From Cyclobacteriaceae bacterium (lineage in GTDB: Bacteria; Bacteroidota; Bacteroidia; Cytophagales; Cyclobacteriaceae): a stretch of DNA of 64,000 nucleotides. A program made the translations under genes and the position numbers. The stretch lies in NCBI GenBank assembly GCA_020436085.1, contig JAGQYM010000002.1:89117-153116 (forward strand), written 5' to 3'. The notes beneath the pieces are model-generated. The model was not told where the DNA came from. It made no database searches and saw only the letters and a program-made list of their open reading frames with translations. Positions 17,509 through 26,472 of this stretch are shown here, in pieces (the first letter of the stretch is position 1; each line of letters begins with the position of its first letter).

Positions 17509-19083
17509 CTAGCTGTTGTAGGGATAGCTAAGAACATTGAATTGAAAATCGAAGGGATCGAATGAAAGCAATAGCTTGTTGATGAAATCCGGATCACTTT
17601 GATAAAAATTTAGAAAGTTGTCGCTTCGTTCCTGGAGTCCTCCGGCCGGGAAGAGGGCTTCTTTCACTTCGCCAATTTGCCGCAGTTTGTCGGTGTGAAG
17701 TCGTTTTTCTGCACGTAACAATTTTCTTTCAATTTTTTCGAAACTGTTTTGCGCCTTCTGCCCTTCGGCAGCTACGAGTTGGTCGAGTGTTTTGTCAATT
17801 TCAATCGCTCGTAATTTGATGTCGGTGAACAAAGCCTTCACCGTATTCAGCTCCTTCGTTAGCGTGAGATTATGATGTGTGTTCTTCAACACCCAGTCGT
17901 TGAATAAATAATTCTTTTCTTCGAATAAGTCAATAAGTGATAGCCCGGTCTTTTCAAATTTGCGGGCCACAGGGCCATCCATCACTAATGCAAAATTGCG
18001 CGGCATTAGAATTGGAAATGTTACCTTATAATGCTCGAAGACACCTTTCAACTGGAGCCAGTAGATTACTTCTGCAGGGCCTCCGAAATAAGCGAGGTTA
18101 GGCAAAATCATTTCCTGATAGAGTGGCCTCAGAATTACGTTTGGACTAAATTTTTCGGGCTCGCTTTCAACTAGCCTTTCAATTTCTTCATTTGAAAATG
18201 ACACCTCCGAATCCAGAACGGTAAATCGATCTCCAATTAGTTCAAATCTCTCTCTGACTTGATTGTCCAAATAAAAGAAGTTGATGTCTCTGGCAAAAAC
18301 CTGAGTTGAATAGCCAGCCTTCGAAAGCGCTGCATTAGTTGTTTCAACCGCCTGCTTGGCCGAATGATTGAAGAGATCGTCTTTAATGACTACTTTGAAC
18401 AGGCTCTTAAGTCGAGTGTTGTCCGCATCAATAACGACCAATCCTTGTTCACCAAATAATTGGTTGACGTAGTAACGAACGGCATCGCTCAACTTTTCGT
18501 GGCGACCGTATGCTTTTTCAAAAATGGAAACATCACCAGGTAGTTCCTTAATGATTTCTTTTAGACTCCTTGGATCGAATCGGCCAACGCCACCTTTCTG
18601 GTCAGTCTTCCAGGTGTATTTCGTGCCGTTGAACTTAAAGTAGCTGATCTCTTCAAAATCATGATCTTCAGATGCCATCCAATACACTGGCACAAAGTGG
18701 TAATCCGGATAAGCATCCGACAGAGCCTTACAGGCATTGACTACCGAAACAATTTTATAGATGAAGTATAAAGGACCAGTAAAGATGTTGAGTTGATGGC
18801 CAGTAGTAATTGTAAATGTTTTCTTATCACCGAGAGCTTCAATATTTCTGCTAACCTTCTCGGTAATAGTTAATGATACGTATTGTGCTGTTAGTACTTC
18901 CTTTAGAATTTGCCTGGACGTTGCAGGGAAATTTTTTTCTTTCTCTTTGATCTGATCCTGAAATGCACTGATCGTAGGGAACCTTCCATAAAACTGTTTG
19001 AGCGAATCCTTTTCAGAAATGTAGTCGAGAAAGAACGGAGAGAAGATTTTGGTATCCTTGAAAGGAAGCTTTTGATGCTGCAT
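17509..19083 (-). CDS. bshC: Bacillithiol biosynthesis cysteine-adding enzyme BshC
   Basis: BshC adds cysteine to GlcN-malate in the last step of bacillithiol synthesis. The 524-residue product has the hallmark TTGHQLNIFTGPLYFIYKI near residue 95, the PVYWMASEDHDFEEI segment, and the late FGGPAEVIYWLQLKGVF segment, and ends in a coiled-coil-like region (about 390-480) as in the family. Members are 520-540 residues, so it is complete. It starts at the ATG at 19083 and sits between rimO and the cyclo-ligase on the minus strand. bshA and bshB are not in the window, but ytxJ is, so the pathway appears to be in use. Confidence 0.95.
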   Translation of the reverse strand: MQHQKLPFKDTKIFSPFFLDYISEKDSLKQFYGRFPTISAFQDQIKEKEKNFPATSRQILKEVLTAQYVSLTITEKVSRNIEALGDKKTFTITTGHQLNIFTGPLYFIYKIVSVVNACKALSDAYPDYHFVPVYWMASEDHDFEEISYFKFNGTKYTWKTDQKGGVGRFDPRSLKEIIKELPGDVSIFEKAYGRHEKLSDAVRYYVNQLFGEQGLVVIDADNTRLKSLFKVVIKDDLFNHSAKQAVETTNAALSKAGYSTQVFARDINFFYLDNQVRERFELIGDRFTVLDSEVSFSNEEIERLVESEPEKFSPNVILRPLYQEMILPNLAYFGGPAEVIYWLQLKGVFEHYKVTFPILMPRNFALVMDGPVARKFEKTGLSLIDLFEEKNYLFNDWVLKNTHHNLTLTKELNTVKALFTDIKLRAIEIDKTLDQLVAAEGQKAQNSFEKIERKLLRAEKRLHTDKLRQIGEVKEALFPAGGLQERSDNFLNFYQSDPDFINKLLLSFDPFDFQFNVLSYPYNS

Positions 19084-19172
19084 GGGTCAACAGTAGCTCA
19101 GGGTGAGGTTTTTAGACATAAATCGAATAACGGCAATTAAGGCCAATAAGTTTATGATTTTACAAAAGTTCC

Positions 19173-20483
19173 TCAAACGGGAGTTGCAATTAGATCGAAC
19201 TCTGTTGCTTCGGTAACTTTTGCTGAAATGAAATCCCCTATTCGTAGGTAGTTTTCTTTTGCATCCAGCAACACTTCATTGTCGACTTCCGGAGAGTCGA
19301 ATTCAGTTCGGCCTATGAACTGACCACCTTCCTTTCGATCAATCAATACTTTGTAGGTACCTCCAACTCGTCTTTGGTTCAATTCCCAGGAGATGCCTTG
19401 TTGTAAGTCCATAATTGCGTCCACACGTTCTTGCTTCACCTTTGCTGGCACATCGTCTTTCATGGTGTGAGAGAAAGTATTTTCTTCATGAGAGTAGGCA
19501 AACACACCCAACCTGTCAAATCTGGATTGCTCGATGAAGTCCACCATCTCTTGAAAGTCTTCTGCGGTTTCGCCTGGATGCCCAGCTATCATAGTAGTGC
19601 GAATGGCTATTCCAGGAACACGATCTCGTATAGTTTGTAGTAGCTCAGCAGTTTTTTCGAGCGTTGTTCCCCTTTTCATCAGCTTCAGCATTTTAGTTGA
19701 GCCGTGCTGAAGTGGTATATCCAGATATTTACAAATGTTGGGTCTTTCTGCCATCACATCCAACGCGTCAAGCGGAAAGCCGGTAGGGAACGCATAGTGC
19801 AATCTAATCCACTCAATGCCCTCGACATCCGAGAGATTTTTTAGTAATTCAGAGAGAGCTCTTTTTTTATAAAGATCTAACCCATAGTAGGTAGAGTCTT
19901 GAGCGATGAGTAATAACTCCTTTGTTCCGTTCTTGGCAAGATTCTTCGCCTCAAGTACCAATTCATCTATTGGTCGCGACACATGACCACCACGCATCAA
20001 CGGAATCGCACAAAAAGAACATGGACGATCGCAGCCTTCAGATATTTTGAGATATGCAAAGTGCGATGGGTTGGTAAGGATTCTTTCGCCAACCAGCTCG
20101 TGTTTGTAATTGGCATTAAGTTGTTTCAGTAATCTCGATAGGTCTCTTGTGCCAAACCATGCATCAACTTCTGGAATCTCTTTTTCAAGATTGTCCTTGT
20201 ATCGCTGAGAGAGACAGCCGGTCACATACACCTTTTCCACAATCCCTTCCTGTTTCGCGTCAACATACCTGAGGATCGTATCAATTGACTCTTGTTTGGC
20301 GTTATCTATGAAACCACAAGTATTCACAACAACAATATTCGAATCGTCTTTTTGGGACTCATGACTTGCATCAATTCCATTACCCCTCAATTGCGTGAGC
20401 AATACCTCACTGTCAACCTGGTTTTTGGAGCAACCCAGGGTAACAATGTTGATCTTCGCTTTTCTACTGCCTTTAGTTTTCAA
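19173..20483 (-). CDS. rimO: Ribosomal protein S12 methylthiotransferase RimO
   Basis: RimO is a radical-SAM enzyme that methylthiolates an aspartate of ribosomal protein S12. The 436 residues contain the UPF0004 cysteines C18, C56 and C90, the radical-SAM cluster CDRPCSFC (C151, C155, C158), and a C-terminal TRAM domain (about 370-434). The start is TTG at 20483: the next upstream in-frame codons include a stop, and the nearby ATG is in another frame. A -7 promoter box lies 22 bases upstream. It leads the minus-strand unit with bshC and the cyclo-ligase. Confidence 0.95.
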   Translation of the reverse strand: MKTKGSRKAKINIVTLGCSKNQVDSEVLLTQLRGNGIDASHESQKDDSNIVVVNTCGFIDNAKQESIDTILRYVDAKQEGIVEKVYVTGCLSQRYKDNLEKEIPEVDAWFGTRDLSRLLKQLNANYKHELVGERILTNPSHFAYLKISEGCDRPCSFCAIPLMRGGHVSRPIDELVLEAKNLAKNGTKELLLIAQDSTYYGLDLYKKRALSELLKNLSDVEGIEWIRLHYAFPTGFPLDALDVMAERPNICKYLDIPLQHGSTKMLKLMKRGTTLEKTAELLQTIRDRVPGIAIRTTMIAGHPGETAEDFQEMVDFIEQSRFDRLGVFAYSHEENTFSHTMKDDVPAKVKQERVDAIMDLQQGISWELNQRRVGGTYKVLIDRKEGGQFIGRTEFDSPEVDNEVLLDAKENYLRIGDFISAKVTEATEFDLIATPV

Positions 20484-20505
20484 TTCTTACCATTATAAAG
20501 GATGG

Positions 20506-20513
20506 CAAAAATA
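20506..20513 (-). promoter_or_regulatory. -7 element for rimO
   Basis: Minus strand reads TATTTTTG, an exact TAnnTTTG match, 22 bases before the rimO TTG start. No TTG at -33 spacing was seen. Confidence 0.5.
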
Positions 20514-20607
20514 CGAAGGCTTGAGGAGAAAATGAGAGCCTATAAAATGCCCCAAATCGAACGGCAAATAGGCGTGAACGAGGGATTCAGGGTCTTTACC
20601 GATACCT

Positions 20608-20615
20608 TATATTTG
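20608..20615 (+). promoter_or_regulatory. -7 element for the DUF6452-like gene
   Basis: TATATTTG is an exact match, ending 9 bases before the ATG at 20625, which predicts a leader of only a few bases. Confidence 0.55.
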
Positions 20616-20624
20616 CAGCCTTAA

Positions 20625-21830
20625 ATGAGACTGTTTTCCTCGATATCAGCCCTGATGGTGTCAGCAACTTTGCTGACTTCATGTTTTGAGAACCCGGATT
20701 GCATCGGGCTGAAAAACGACCTGGTGGGGATTTCATTCAAAAAATTGTTCGATGGGCAAGCCGATTCAATTCAACTGGTTGGATTGACAGTTTCAGGTTC
20801 CGATAGCATGTTTCTACCAAGCACCTTTTCAAGTGTAGTTGTGCCACTCAATACAGCGCAGCGTCAACAATCTGTAGAAATAAGACTTGTAAGGGGAGAT
20901 TATCAGATGTCGTTGGCTTATCAGGTACAAACCCAGTTCGAGTCGGTTGACTGCGGGCCGAGATTTTTATTTTCAAACCTTGAATTGCTTCAGCACAATT
21001 TTGACTCCGTCCGGGTAACCAATGGCACACCCTTCTCTGGAGACATAGTTACAAATATCGATGTGTTCAGATGCCCAGCTCCCAATCGATTTAAGGTGGG
21101 GTTTAGGCAGCTGCAAACCGATGATGATCCGAATGGCGAAGAACTGGAGGAAACTTTTAATGGGGTGTCTGTTGACAACCTACCGTATTTATTCTATCCC
21201 GATGAAGATTTAAGTTCTCTTGAAATGCCCTTGAATCAAGGGAGCAACCAATCAAGGATATCTTTCGATATGGCATCAGGTGAATTTAACACACTTGATC
21301 TTTCGTATCAGTTTGTAACATCAACTGCTGTGGGCAAATGTGGCCCACAAAACTTCATCAGGAATCTACAAGTGGCAAATTCCACCGGTTACGATATTGT
21401 AAGAGTTCTCAAAGACAGTCTTTCTGATCCTCCCAGCACAAACGTATGGCTGATGAAATGCCCACGTACCAACGAAATAGAAATTGATTTAAAGGCGTCA
21501 GCTACTTCTGCCGCTACCGTATTTGCGATTAACAAGGTAACAGCAGGATATACTACCGATGAATTTTTTGTTGATGCAGAGGTTTCCAAATTGATCTTAC
21601 CTCTCGATGTGAATTCCGATCAAACTGATTTTACCATTGATTTTGAAGGTGGGGCAAAGAACGTGTCATTTGGATATACCAGGACGGCTAAAACTTTTCA
21701 TGAACAATGTGCTCAAACTATTATTACTGATTTGACCGTGCTTTCTTCAGAGTTCACAACTGAGCCAGTACTGGTAGCAGACTCAATAAAATTTCCAACC
21801 ACAGTTAATGTTGAAATTATTAACGATTAG
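20625..21830 (+). CDS. Lipoprotein with three tandem DUF6452-like domains
   Basis: The 401-residue protein has a lipoprotein signal (lipobox LTSC, Cys 20). It holds three homologous units at about 26-131, 150-261 and 279-384. Each opens with a cysteine (C26, C150, C279) and has a second cysteine about 83-89 residues later (C110, C239, C362). Each also has the pattern V/I-PLN/D, then a strand, then Y-Q/T-(x)n-C-G/A, then a hydrophobic strand ending in F/Y-D-x-V-R-V or similar. The unit resembles DUF6452, normally a single-domain lipoprotein, and the downstream neighbour is DUF6048, its usual partner, which supports the assignment. The triplication is unusual. The function is unknown. Confidence 0.7.
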   Translation: MRLFSSISALMVSATLLTSCFENPDCIGLKNDLVGISFKKLFDGQADSIQLVGLTVSGSDSMFLPSTFSSVVVPLNTAQRQQSVEIRLVRGDYQMSLAYQVQTQFESVDCGPRFLFSNLELLQHNFDSVRVTNGTPFSGDIVTNIDVFRCPAPNRFKVGFRQLQTDDDPNGEELEETFNGVSVDNLPYLFYPDEDLSSLEMPLNQGSNQSRISFDMASGEFNTLDLSYQFVTSTAVGKCGPQNFIRNLQVANSTGYDIVRVLKDSLSDPPSTNVWLMKCPRTNEIEIDLKASATSAATVFAINKVTAGYTTDEFFVDAEVSKLILPLDVNSDQTDFTIDFEGGAKNVSFGYTRTAKTFHEQCAQTIITDLTVLSSEFTTEPVLVADSIKFPTTVNVEIIND

Positions 21831-22488
21831 TGTATTCAGCCTACTCCTTTCGCAGGTGGCTTTAGGGCAGGAGTCCGACACTACGGATTGGAAAGATATC
21901 TATCGCCCGACCGGGATTCGCTTTGGGACGGACGTGATTTCCCTTGCCAAGATTCCGTTCTCAGAAAAATTTGATGGTTGGGAGGTAGCAGCAGATGTTG
22001 ATTTCTATAAATACTATCTCACAGCCGAAGTAGGCTCTTGGGAGAAGACGTTAGTTTCGCCCACACAGTCGTACACGAACTATGGCAATTACTATAGAAT
22101 AGGTGCAGATGTAAACCTTCTCCTAAAAGATCCAGAGCGAAACATGTTCTTTCTCGGTCTTCGTTATGCTCACTCCAAATTCAGTGAGCAACTTTCGTTT
22201 AACACGGAAGATCCTGTGTTTGGCTCACTCCAGCAGGTTTCGAATAACTCGGGAATGAAAGCGGGATGGGCAGAGGTAACACTGGGTTTGCGAGTTAAAA
22301 TTTGGAAGCAGTTGTGGATGGGATACACAGCCCGTTTGAAGGTAGCACCCACGGTTGGGACAAAAGGAGAATTTGAGCCGTACGATATTCCGGGGTATGG
22401 GCTGGCTTCAAAGAGTACCTACTGGGGTTTCAATTACCAATTGTATTGGCGAATACCCTTCCGAAAATCAGTTCTTCCTGAAGAGTGA
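21808..22488 (+). CDS. DUF6048 family exported protein, probable outer-membrane barrel
   Basis: The 226-residue product has a signal peptide (MLKLLTISVFSLLLSQVALGQ) and then a beta-rich chain with a GIRFGTDVISLAKIPF opening, YYRIGADVNLLLKD and FLGLRYAHSKF strands, as in the DUF6048 family. It starts inside the end of the upstream DUF6452-like gene (23-base overlap), so the two are translated from one mRNA. Its 3' end overlaps the convergent ftsY gene by 21 bases. The two gene products are probably partners at the outer membrane, inferred from their pairing. Confidence 0.75.
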   Translation: MLKLLTISVFSLLLSQVALGQESDTTDWKDIYRPTGIRFGTDVISLAKIPFSEKFDGWEVAADVDFYKYYLTAEVGSWEKTLVSPTQSYTNYGNYYRIGADVNLLLKDPERNMFFLGLRYAHSKFSEQLSFNTEDPVFGSLQQVSNNSGMKAGWAEVTLGLRVKIWKQLWMGYTARLKVAPTVGTKGEFEPYDIPGYGLASKSTYWGFNYQLYWRIPFRKSVLPEE

Positions 22489-23427
22489 GTCAACAAACTC
22501 CATCTTGTTGAAAACCTGCAAGTCATCAACTTTTTCACCTACACCGATATACTTCACAGGAATTTTAAACTCATCGGAAATGCCGATTACAACGCCTCCT
22601 TTGGCTGTGCCGTCTAGTTTGGTCACGGCCAAGGCAGTTACTTCAGTTGCCTTGGTGAATTCTCTGGCCTGAATCACTGCATTTTGGCCAGTACTTCCAT
22701 CAAGTACCAACAGTACTTCGTGAGGCCCATCAGGCACCACCTTTTGAATTACCCGCTTGATCTTTGACAGTTCGTTCATCAGGTTGACCTTGGTGTGAAG
22801 CCTTCCTGCTGTATCTATAATGACGATATCTGCACCTTTGTCAACACCTTCTTTCACTGCATCAAACGCGACCGAGGATGGGTCGGTGTTCATGCCCTTG
22901 GCCACCACGGGTACACCTACTCTTTCGCCCCAAAGTTTCAGTTGATCTACTGCGGCCGCGCGAAATGTATCTGCAGCACCGAGCACCAGTGATTTGCCTT
23001 TATTTTTGAACTGAGCCGAGAGCTTGCCAATAGTTGTTGTCTTACCTACACCATTTACTCCAACTACCATTATGACGTAGGGTTTTTTGTCCTCAGGAGT
23101 TTCGAAATCGGCAAGATCTTGTGTGTTATTTTCAGCAAGCAATGCCGCGATTTCCTCTTTTAGAATCTGATCTAGTTCTGTAGCCCCAAGATATTTGTCG
23201 CGGGCTACTCGTTGCTGAATTCGCTCAATGATTTTAAGTGTAGTATTTATACCAACATCAGATGCGACCAGGACTTCCTCGAGGTTATCCAGCACCTCGT
23301 CATCCACGGTCGATTTGCCAGCTATTGCCTTGCCCAGCTTTCCAAAAAAGCTCTCCTGAGTTTTTTTCAAACCTTTATCAAGGGAGTCCTTTTTTTCGCG
23401 GGAAAACAGATTGCTGAAAATTGCCAT
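22468..23427 (-). CDS. ftsY: Signal recognition particle receptor FtsY
   Basis: FtsY is the SRP receptor GTPase that delivers ribosome–nascent chain complexes to the inner membrane. The 319 residues are a short N-helical region plus a complete NG domain: GVNGVGKTTT (about 123-132), DTFRAAAVDQL, DTAGRLHTKVNLMNEL and TKLDGTAKGG. It lacks the long acidic A domain of the E. coli protein, as is common outside proteobacteria. It lies downstream of DUF4295, separated by a hairpin terminator, so it is only partly linked to the ribosomal protein operon. Its end overlaps the convergent DUF6048 gene by 21 bases. Confidence 0.96.
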   Translation of the reverse strand: MAIFSNLFSREKKDSLDKGLKKTQESFFGKLGKAIAGKSTVDDEVLDNLEEVLVASDVGINTTLKIIERIQQRVARDKYLGATELDQILKEEIAALLAENNTQDLADFETPEDKKPYVIMVVGVNGVGKTTTIGKLSAQFKNKGKSLVLGAADTFRAAAVDQLKLWGERVGVPVVAKGMNTDPSSVAFDAVKEGVDKGADIVIIDTAGRLHTKVNLMNELSKIKRVIQKVVPDGPHEVLLVLDGSTGQNAVIQAREFTKATEVTALAVTKLDGTAKGGVVIGISDEFKIPVKYIGVGEKVDDLQVFNKMEFVDSLFRKN

Positions 23428-23451
23428 AGCTGATAAACTAAGTCTTAAACA

Positions 23452-23476
23452 AAAAAGTCCCTGAACGGGACTTTTT
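23452..23476 (-). terminator. Rho-independent terminator between DUF4295 and ftsY
   Basis: A perfect 10-bp stem (23452-23461 with 23467-23476, AAAAAGTCCC / GGGACTTTTT) with a 5-base loop lies on the minus-strand path from the DUF4295 gene to ftsY, followed by T residues. It should end most rpmB operon transcripts or attenuate read-through into ftsY. Confidence 0.8.
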
Positions 23477-23496
23477 ATACTGCCGAAAAAGCAGAA

Positions 23497-23652
23497 TTAT
23501 TTTTTTGCAAGCGTGTCTTTCACCAGTTCAGCTGGCACAATTTCTTCTTTGAAAGTATACGCTCCGGTTTTTTCAGAGCGAATGGCACGGATCACTTTCG
23601 CGAAGTTTTTTCCGTCACCTTTTTTCAGTGTAGCAACAACCTTCTTTGCCAT
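23497..23652 (-). CDS. DUF4295 small basic protein
   Basis: A 51-residue ORF, MAKKVVATLKKGDGKNFAKV at the start and VKDTLAKK at the end, begins with ATG at 23652, only 2 bases after rpmG. Small, lysine-rich DUF4295 proteins follow rpmG in most Bacteroidota and are assumed to be ribosome-associated, though the role is not established. It was found by translating the gap between rpmG and ftsY. Confidence 0.9.
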   Translation of the reverse strand: MAKKVVATLKKGDGKNFAKVIRAIRSEKTGAYTFKEEIVPAELVKDTLAKK

Positions 23653-23654
23653 GG

Positions 23655-23837
23655 TTACTTAATTTCTTTGTGGATGGTGTATTTCTTCATGATAGGATTG
23701 TACTTCTTAAGCTCAATACGCTCAGTAGTATTCTTCCTGTTTTTGGTGGTGATATAGCGGCTCATGCCTGGCATACCGCTGTTCTTGTGCTCTGTGCACT
23801 CCAAAATCACCTGAATTCTATTTCCTTTCTTTGCCAT
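23655..23837 (-). CDS. rpmG: 50S ribosomal protein L33
   Basis: The 60-residue product matches bacterial L33: [18 protein letters not shown], then [22 protein letters not shown] and a basic C-terminus (split for length). It holds only one cysteine (C14), so the zinc ribbon of the C+ form is absent; this is the usual zinc-free type in this phylum as far as I recall. It lies between rpmB and the DUF4295 gene. Confidence 0.96.
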   Translation of the reverse strand: MAKKGNRIQVILECTEHKNSGMPGMSRYITTKNRKNTTERIELKKYNPIMKKYTIHKEIK

Positions 23838-23856
23838 GATCGCCCGATTTGATGAT

Positions 23857-24096
23857 TTAGATAGCTAGGGTTCCTTTAGCTTTTGCCTCCTTCAATACAG
23901 CGGTAATACCTTTCTTATTGATGGTTTTGATGGCATTGGCTGATACTTTCAATGTAACCCACTTGTTCTCTTCAGGAATAAAAAAACGCTTCTTGTGAAG
24001 GTTTGGGTAAAACTTCCTTTTGGTCTTGTTATTTGCGTGAGAAACGTTGTTTCCAACCTGTGGCCTTTTCCCTGTAATTTGACAAACCCGTGCCAT
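23857..24096 (-). CDS. rpmB: 50S ribosomal protein L28
   Basis: The 79-residue product begins [20 protein letters not shown] and has the [14 protein letters not shown] segment and a basic C-terminus typical of L28. It is the first gene of the rpmB–rpmG–DUF4295 unit and is preceded by a hairpin and a promoter-like element. An ATG start at 24096 is clear. Confidence 0.97.
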   Translation of the reverse strand: MARVCQITGKRPQVGNNVSHANNKTKRKFYPNLHKKRFFIPEENKWVTLKVSANAIKTINKKGITAVLKEAKAKGTLAI

Positions 24097-24121
24097 AATC
24101 TCTGTTTCTGTTTAGTATAAG

Positions 24122-24173
24122 CCCTTTTTCAAAAGGGACTGCAAATATCGCTAAAACCACCCTAATTATCCAA
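24122..24173 (-). promoter_or_regulatory. Promoter and leader hairpin of the rpmB operon
   Basis: On the minus strand a TTG (24173-24171), a 21-base spacer and GATATTTG (24149-24142; seven of eight matches to TAnnTTTG) form a likely promoter. Just downstream, 24137-24122 reads CCCTTTTGAAAAAGGG-like, a near-perfect hairpin in the leader, 25 bases before the rpmB ATG. It has no T-tail, so it is a leader structure rather than a terminator; a role in autogenous control is conjecture. Confidence 0.45.
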
Positions 24174-24233
24174 GTTGGACACAAAATAAAGGGAGTGGGT
24201 AGAAATGCCTTGCCGTCAGTGTTTTAGCTGACC

Positions 24234-26453
24234 CTAGTGTACCACGAATTTCTGCCCAAATGTCCGATTCCCAATGGTAAAGCGGGCGATGTATATACCC
24301 GGGGCCAGCCCTCGGATATCAATTGCGCGTGGCTGCCCACCCGCAACAAAAATCGACTCACTTAGTTTTTGTCCCATGATGGAGAAGACCTGCATGAGAA
24401 CGTTCCGGTCAGCTTTTACATTTAATTTTTCGTCTCTGGGAAGCGGATTGGGATAAATCATGATTTCAGGCTCATCCGGCAATGCCTGGCCTCCGTCATT
24501 TCGAAGTATGATCATTCCTCCGGTTACTGTCCCCACTGCCAGCGCAGGTTTATCGCTATTGAAAAGATTGACAGCAACTGGTTTAATTCTCGCCCCCAGA
24601 TTTCTATTGATGTAGCTATCCGTAAAAGGATCGAAGATGATATTCGAGATGGGTTGTGGTGAATTGCGCGTGCCTCGAAAGTCACCATAAACAGTAATGT
24701 TCCCACTTTGATCACCTACAATCAGGTCAGCAAGTCCGTCATTGTCGAGGTCCGCCACGGACGTATTAAGGTTAGTTCTGGTGATGCTCTGACCTAACCC
24801 CATGAACTCCGGGTCTTCAAGGGTGAAGGTGAAAGTATTTCCATTGCCGGTATTTCTAAAGTATTGCAATGCGCCTGTTGCATCACCCAAAAGGATATCC
24901 ACCTTCCCGTCCTGGTTGATATCTTCCAGAAGTAAATTCTCGTTGGGTCCCATATTGAATCCAGAATAAATGACTTGTTGCCCGCTGAAGTCGAGGCTTC
25001 CTGTGCTGTTGCCCAGTATGAAATACAGGTTGCTTATAAACCGGGTTGGATCGGCCAATGTGAAAGCGAGGTCCATCTTGCCATCACTGTTGATGTCAAT
25101 GAATTGTGGCTTCATGCTATACTGGGTCAGTCCAGATAGGCCCAGGAAATCATCACTGACTTTTCTAAAGGAAGGCGCAGCAGGTGTACCGACATTCTCA
25201 AAAAAAGTGATGACACCAACAAATTGCTGATTCCCATAGTTGCCTATAAACATATCCTGATCTCCATCACCATCAAAGTCCACGAAAGCAGGATAGGCGT
25301 AGTCTCCCACTTCGATCATTTCGTCCTGCAGAAAATTATTCTTTTCAAAAGTAAATGAAGGTGAGGCCGTGCTTCCAGTGTTGCGATACAGCCATACCGA
25401 GTTGGTAAACGGATTGTTGAGGCCGGTCCGCGCATACACTGCGGGCGATACAATCAAGTCGGGCTTGTTGTCAAAGTTTACGTCTTCATAAAAGGCAGCG
25501 GGAAATGCTGGCATGATCGCTGGCGTAAACTGAGGAAAGTTGGAGGCTGAATTGAAATCTGGATTGGAGGTGGTGCCGTCATTCTCCAACAGAAATAGAA
25601 ATGGACAATCCTCTTCCGAGAACAACAGGTCCTTATTATCATCACCAGTCACGTCAATTGCGAGAAGACTCTTGCCAACGTTGTGATTAGTTCGTCCACC
25701 GTTCACTACACAACTTTCTCCAAAACCAAATTCTCCACAGCTGCATTCTTCCCAGTCGCCCCATCGTGAACTCGTACGCACATATTCGAGCGAGTCGCAG
25801 GTTCCATAATTCTCCATGCTCATGTTTTGATGAAACTCTGCGGCAAATGGATTTACAAATCGCATGTTAACAATGTCCAGGTCACCGTCTCCATCCATGT
25901 CAATAATGTTTGGGATGTCATTCGTGCCCGGGAAGATGTTTGTTTTGGAAAAGCCCTGCGTTAGCAAAATCTCTGTAAAAATTCCAGGTGTTCCGGGTGG
26001 AGCAGTAGGTGCGGGAGGCGCAAAGAATTTTAGTTTTTCCCAGGTCAGCTCTCCTCCGGCTACCGTTGTGTTCTTAAAAACAGAGATTCCGTTGTTGTTG
26101 GCTGTAAAAATGTCTTCAAGTCCATCACAATTATAGTCGCGAATAAGCAGCCATCGTGTAATGGCTTTAGGAAAGAGCGCTTCATACTCAGGATGATAGA
26201 GGTATTGCCCTGATGAATTTAAAAAAGTTGAAACCTTGTTGGACGCTCTGTCAAAAATTACCAGATCCTTGTCGCCATCCTGATCGAGATCCATGGTGTT
26301 GAATTGTGTGGAATTCAATCCGCCTGCCCAGGGAAGAGCCAACTGCCTGCCATCCACTTCAACCGGAATACTTTGGTCGGATACATAAGTAAATTGTGAC
26401 CAGGCATGTAGTGGCAGCGAAAGAGATAGATATACTAAGAGGGTACGAAACAT
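24234..26453 (-). CDS. FG-GAP/VCBS-repeat protein with T9SS type A sorting domain
   Basis: The 739-residue protein has a signal peptide (MFRTLLVYLSLSLPLHAWSQ) and then repeated calcium-binding-like FG-GAP/VCBS segments with D-x-D-x-D-G motifs (DLDQDGDKDLVIFD, DMDGDGDLDIV, DFDGDGDQDMFIG, DINSDGKMDLAF, DINQDGKVDILLG, DLDNDGLADLIVG), which form a beta-propeller. The last 75 or so residues (IMIYPNPLPRDEKLNV ... GLAPGIYIARF) are a type IX secretion C-terminal sorting domain, which marks export to the cell surface and shows that the organism has a T9SS. There is a cysteine-rich insert near 235-250 (CSCGEFGFGESC). Its ligand is unknown. Confidence 0.9.
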   Translation of the reverse strand: MFRTLLVYLSLSLPLHAWSQFTYVSDQSIPVEVDGRQLALPWAGGLNSTQFNTMDLDQDGDKDLVIFDRASNKVSTFLNSSGQYLYHPEYEALFPKAITRWLLIRDYNCDGLEDIFTANNNGISVFKNTTVAGGELTWEKLKFFAPPAPTAPPGTPGIFTEILLTQGFSKTNIFPGTNDIPNIIDMDGDGDLDIVNMRFVNPFAAEFHQNMSMENYGTCDSLEYVRTSSRWGDWEECSCGEFGFGESCVVNGGRTNHNVGKSLLAIDVTGDDNKDLLFSEEDCPFLFLLENDGTTSNPDFNSASNFPQFTPAIMPAFPAAFYEDVNFDNKPDLIVSPAVYARTGLNNPFTNSVWLYRNTGSTASPSFTFEKNNFLQDEMIEVGDYAYPAFVDFDGDGDQDMFIGNYGNQQFVGVITFFENVGTPAAPSFRKVSDDFLGLSGLTQYSMKPQFIDINSDGKMDLAFTLADPTRFISNLYFILGNSTGSLDFSGQQVIYSGFNMGPNENLLLEDINQDGKVDILLGDATGALQYFRNTGNGNTFTFTLEDPEFMGLGQSITRTNLNTSVADLDNDGLADLIVGDQSGNITVYGDFRGTRNSPQPISNIIFDPFTDSYINRNLGARIKPVAVNLFNSDKPALAVGTVTGGMIILRNDGGQALPDEPEIMIYPNPLPRDEKLNVKADRNVLMQVFSIMGQKLSESIFVAGGQPRAIDIRGLAPGIYIARFTIGNRTFGQKFVVH

Positions 26454-26472
26454 TGGCCGGTTAGAAAAAAAT

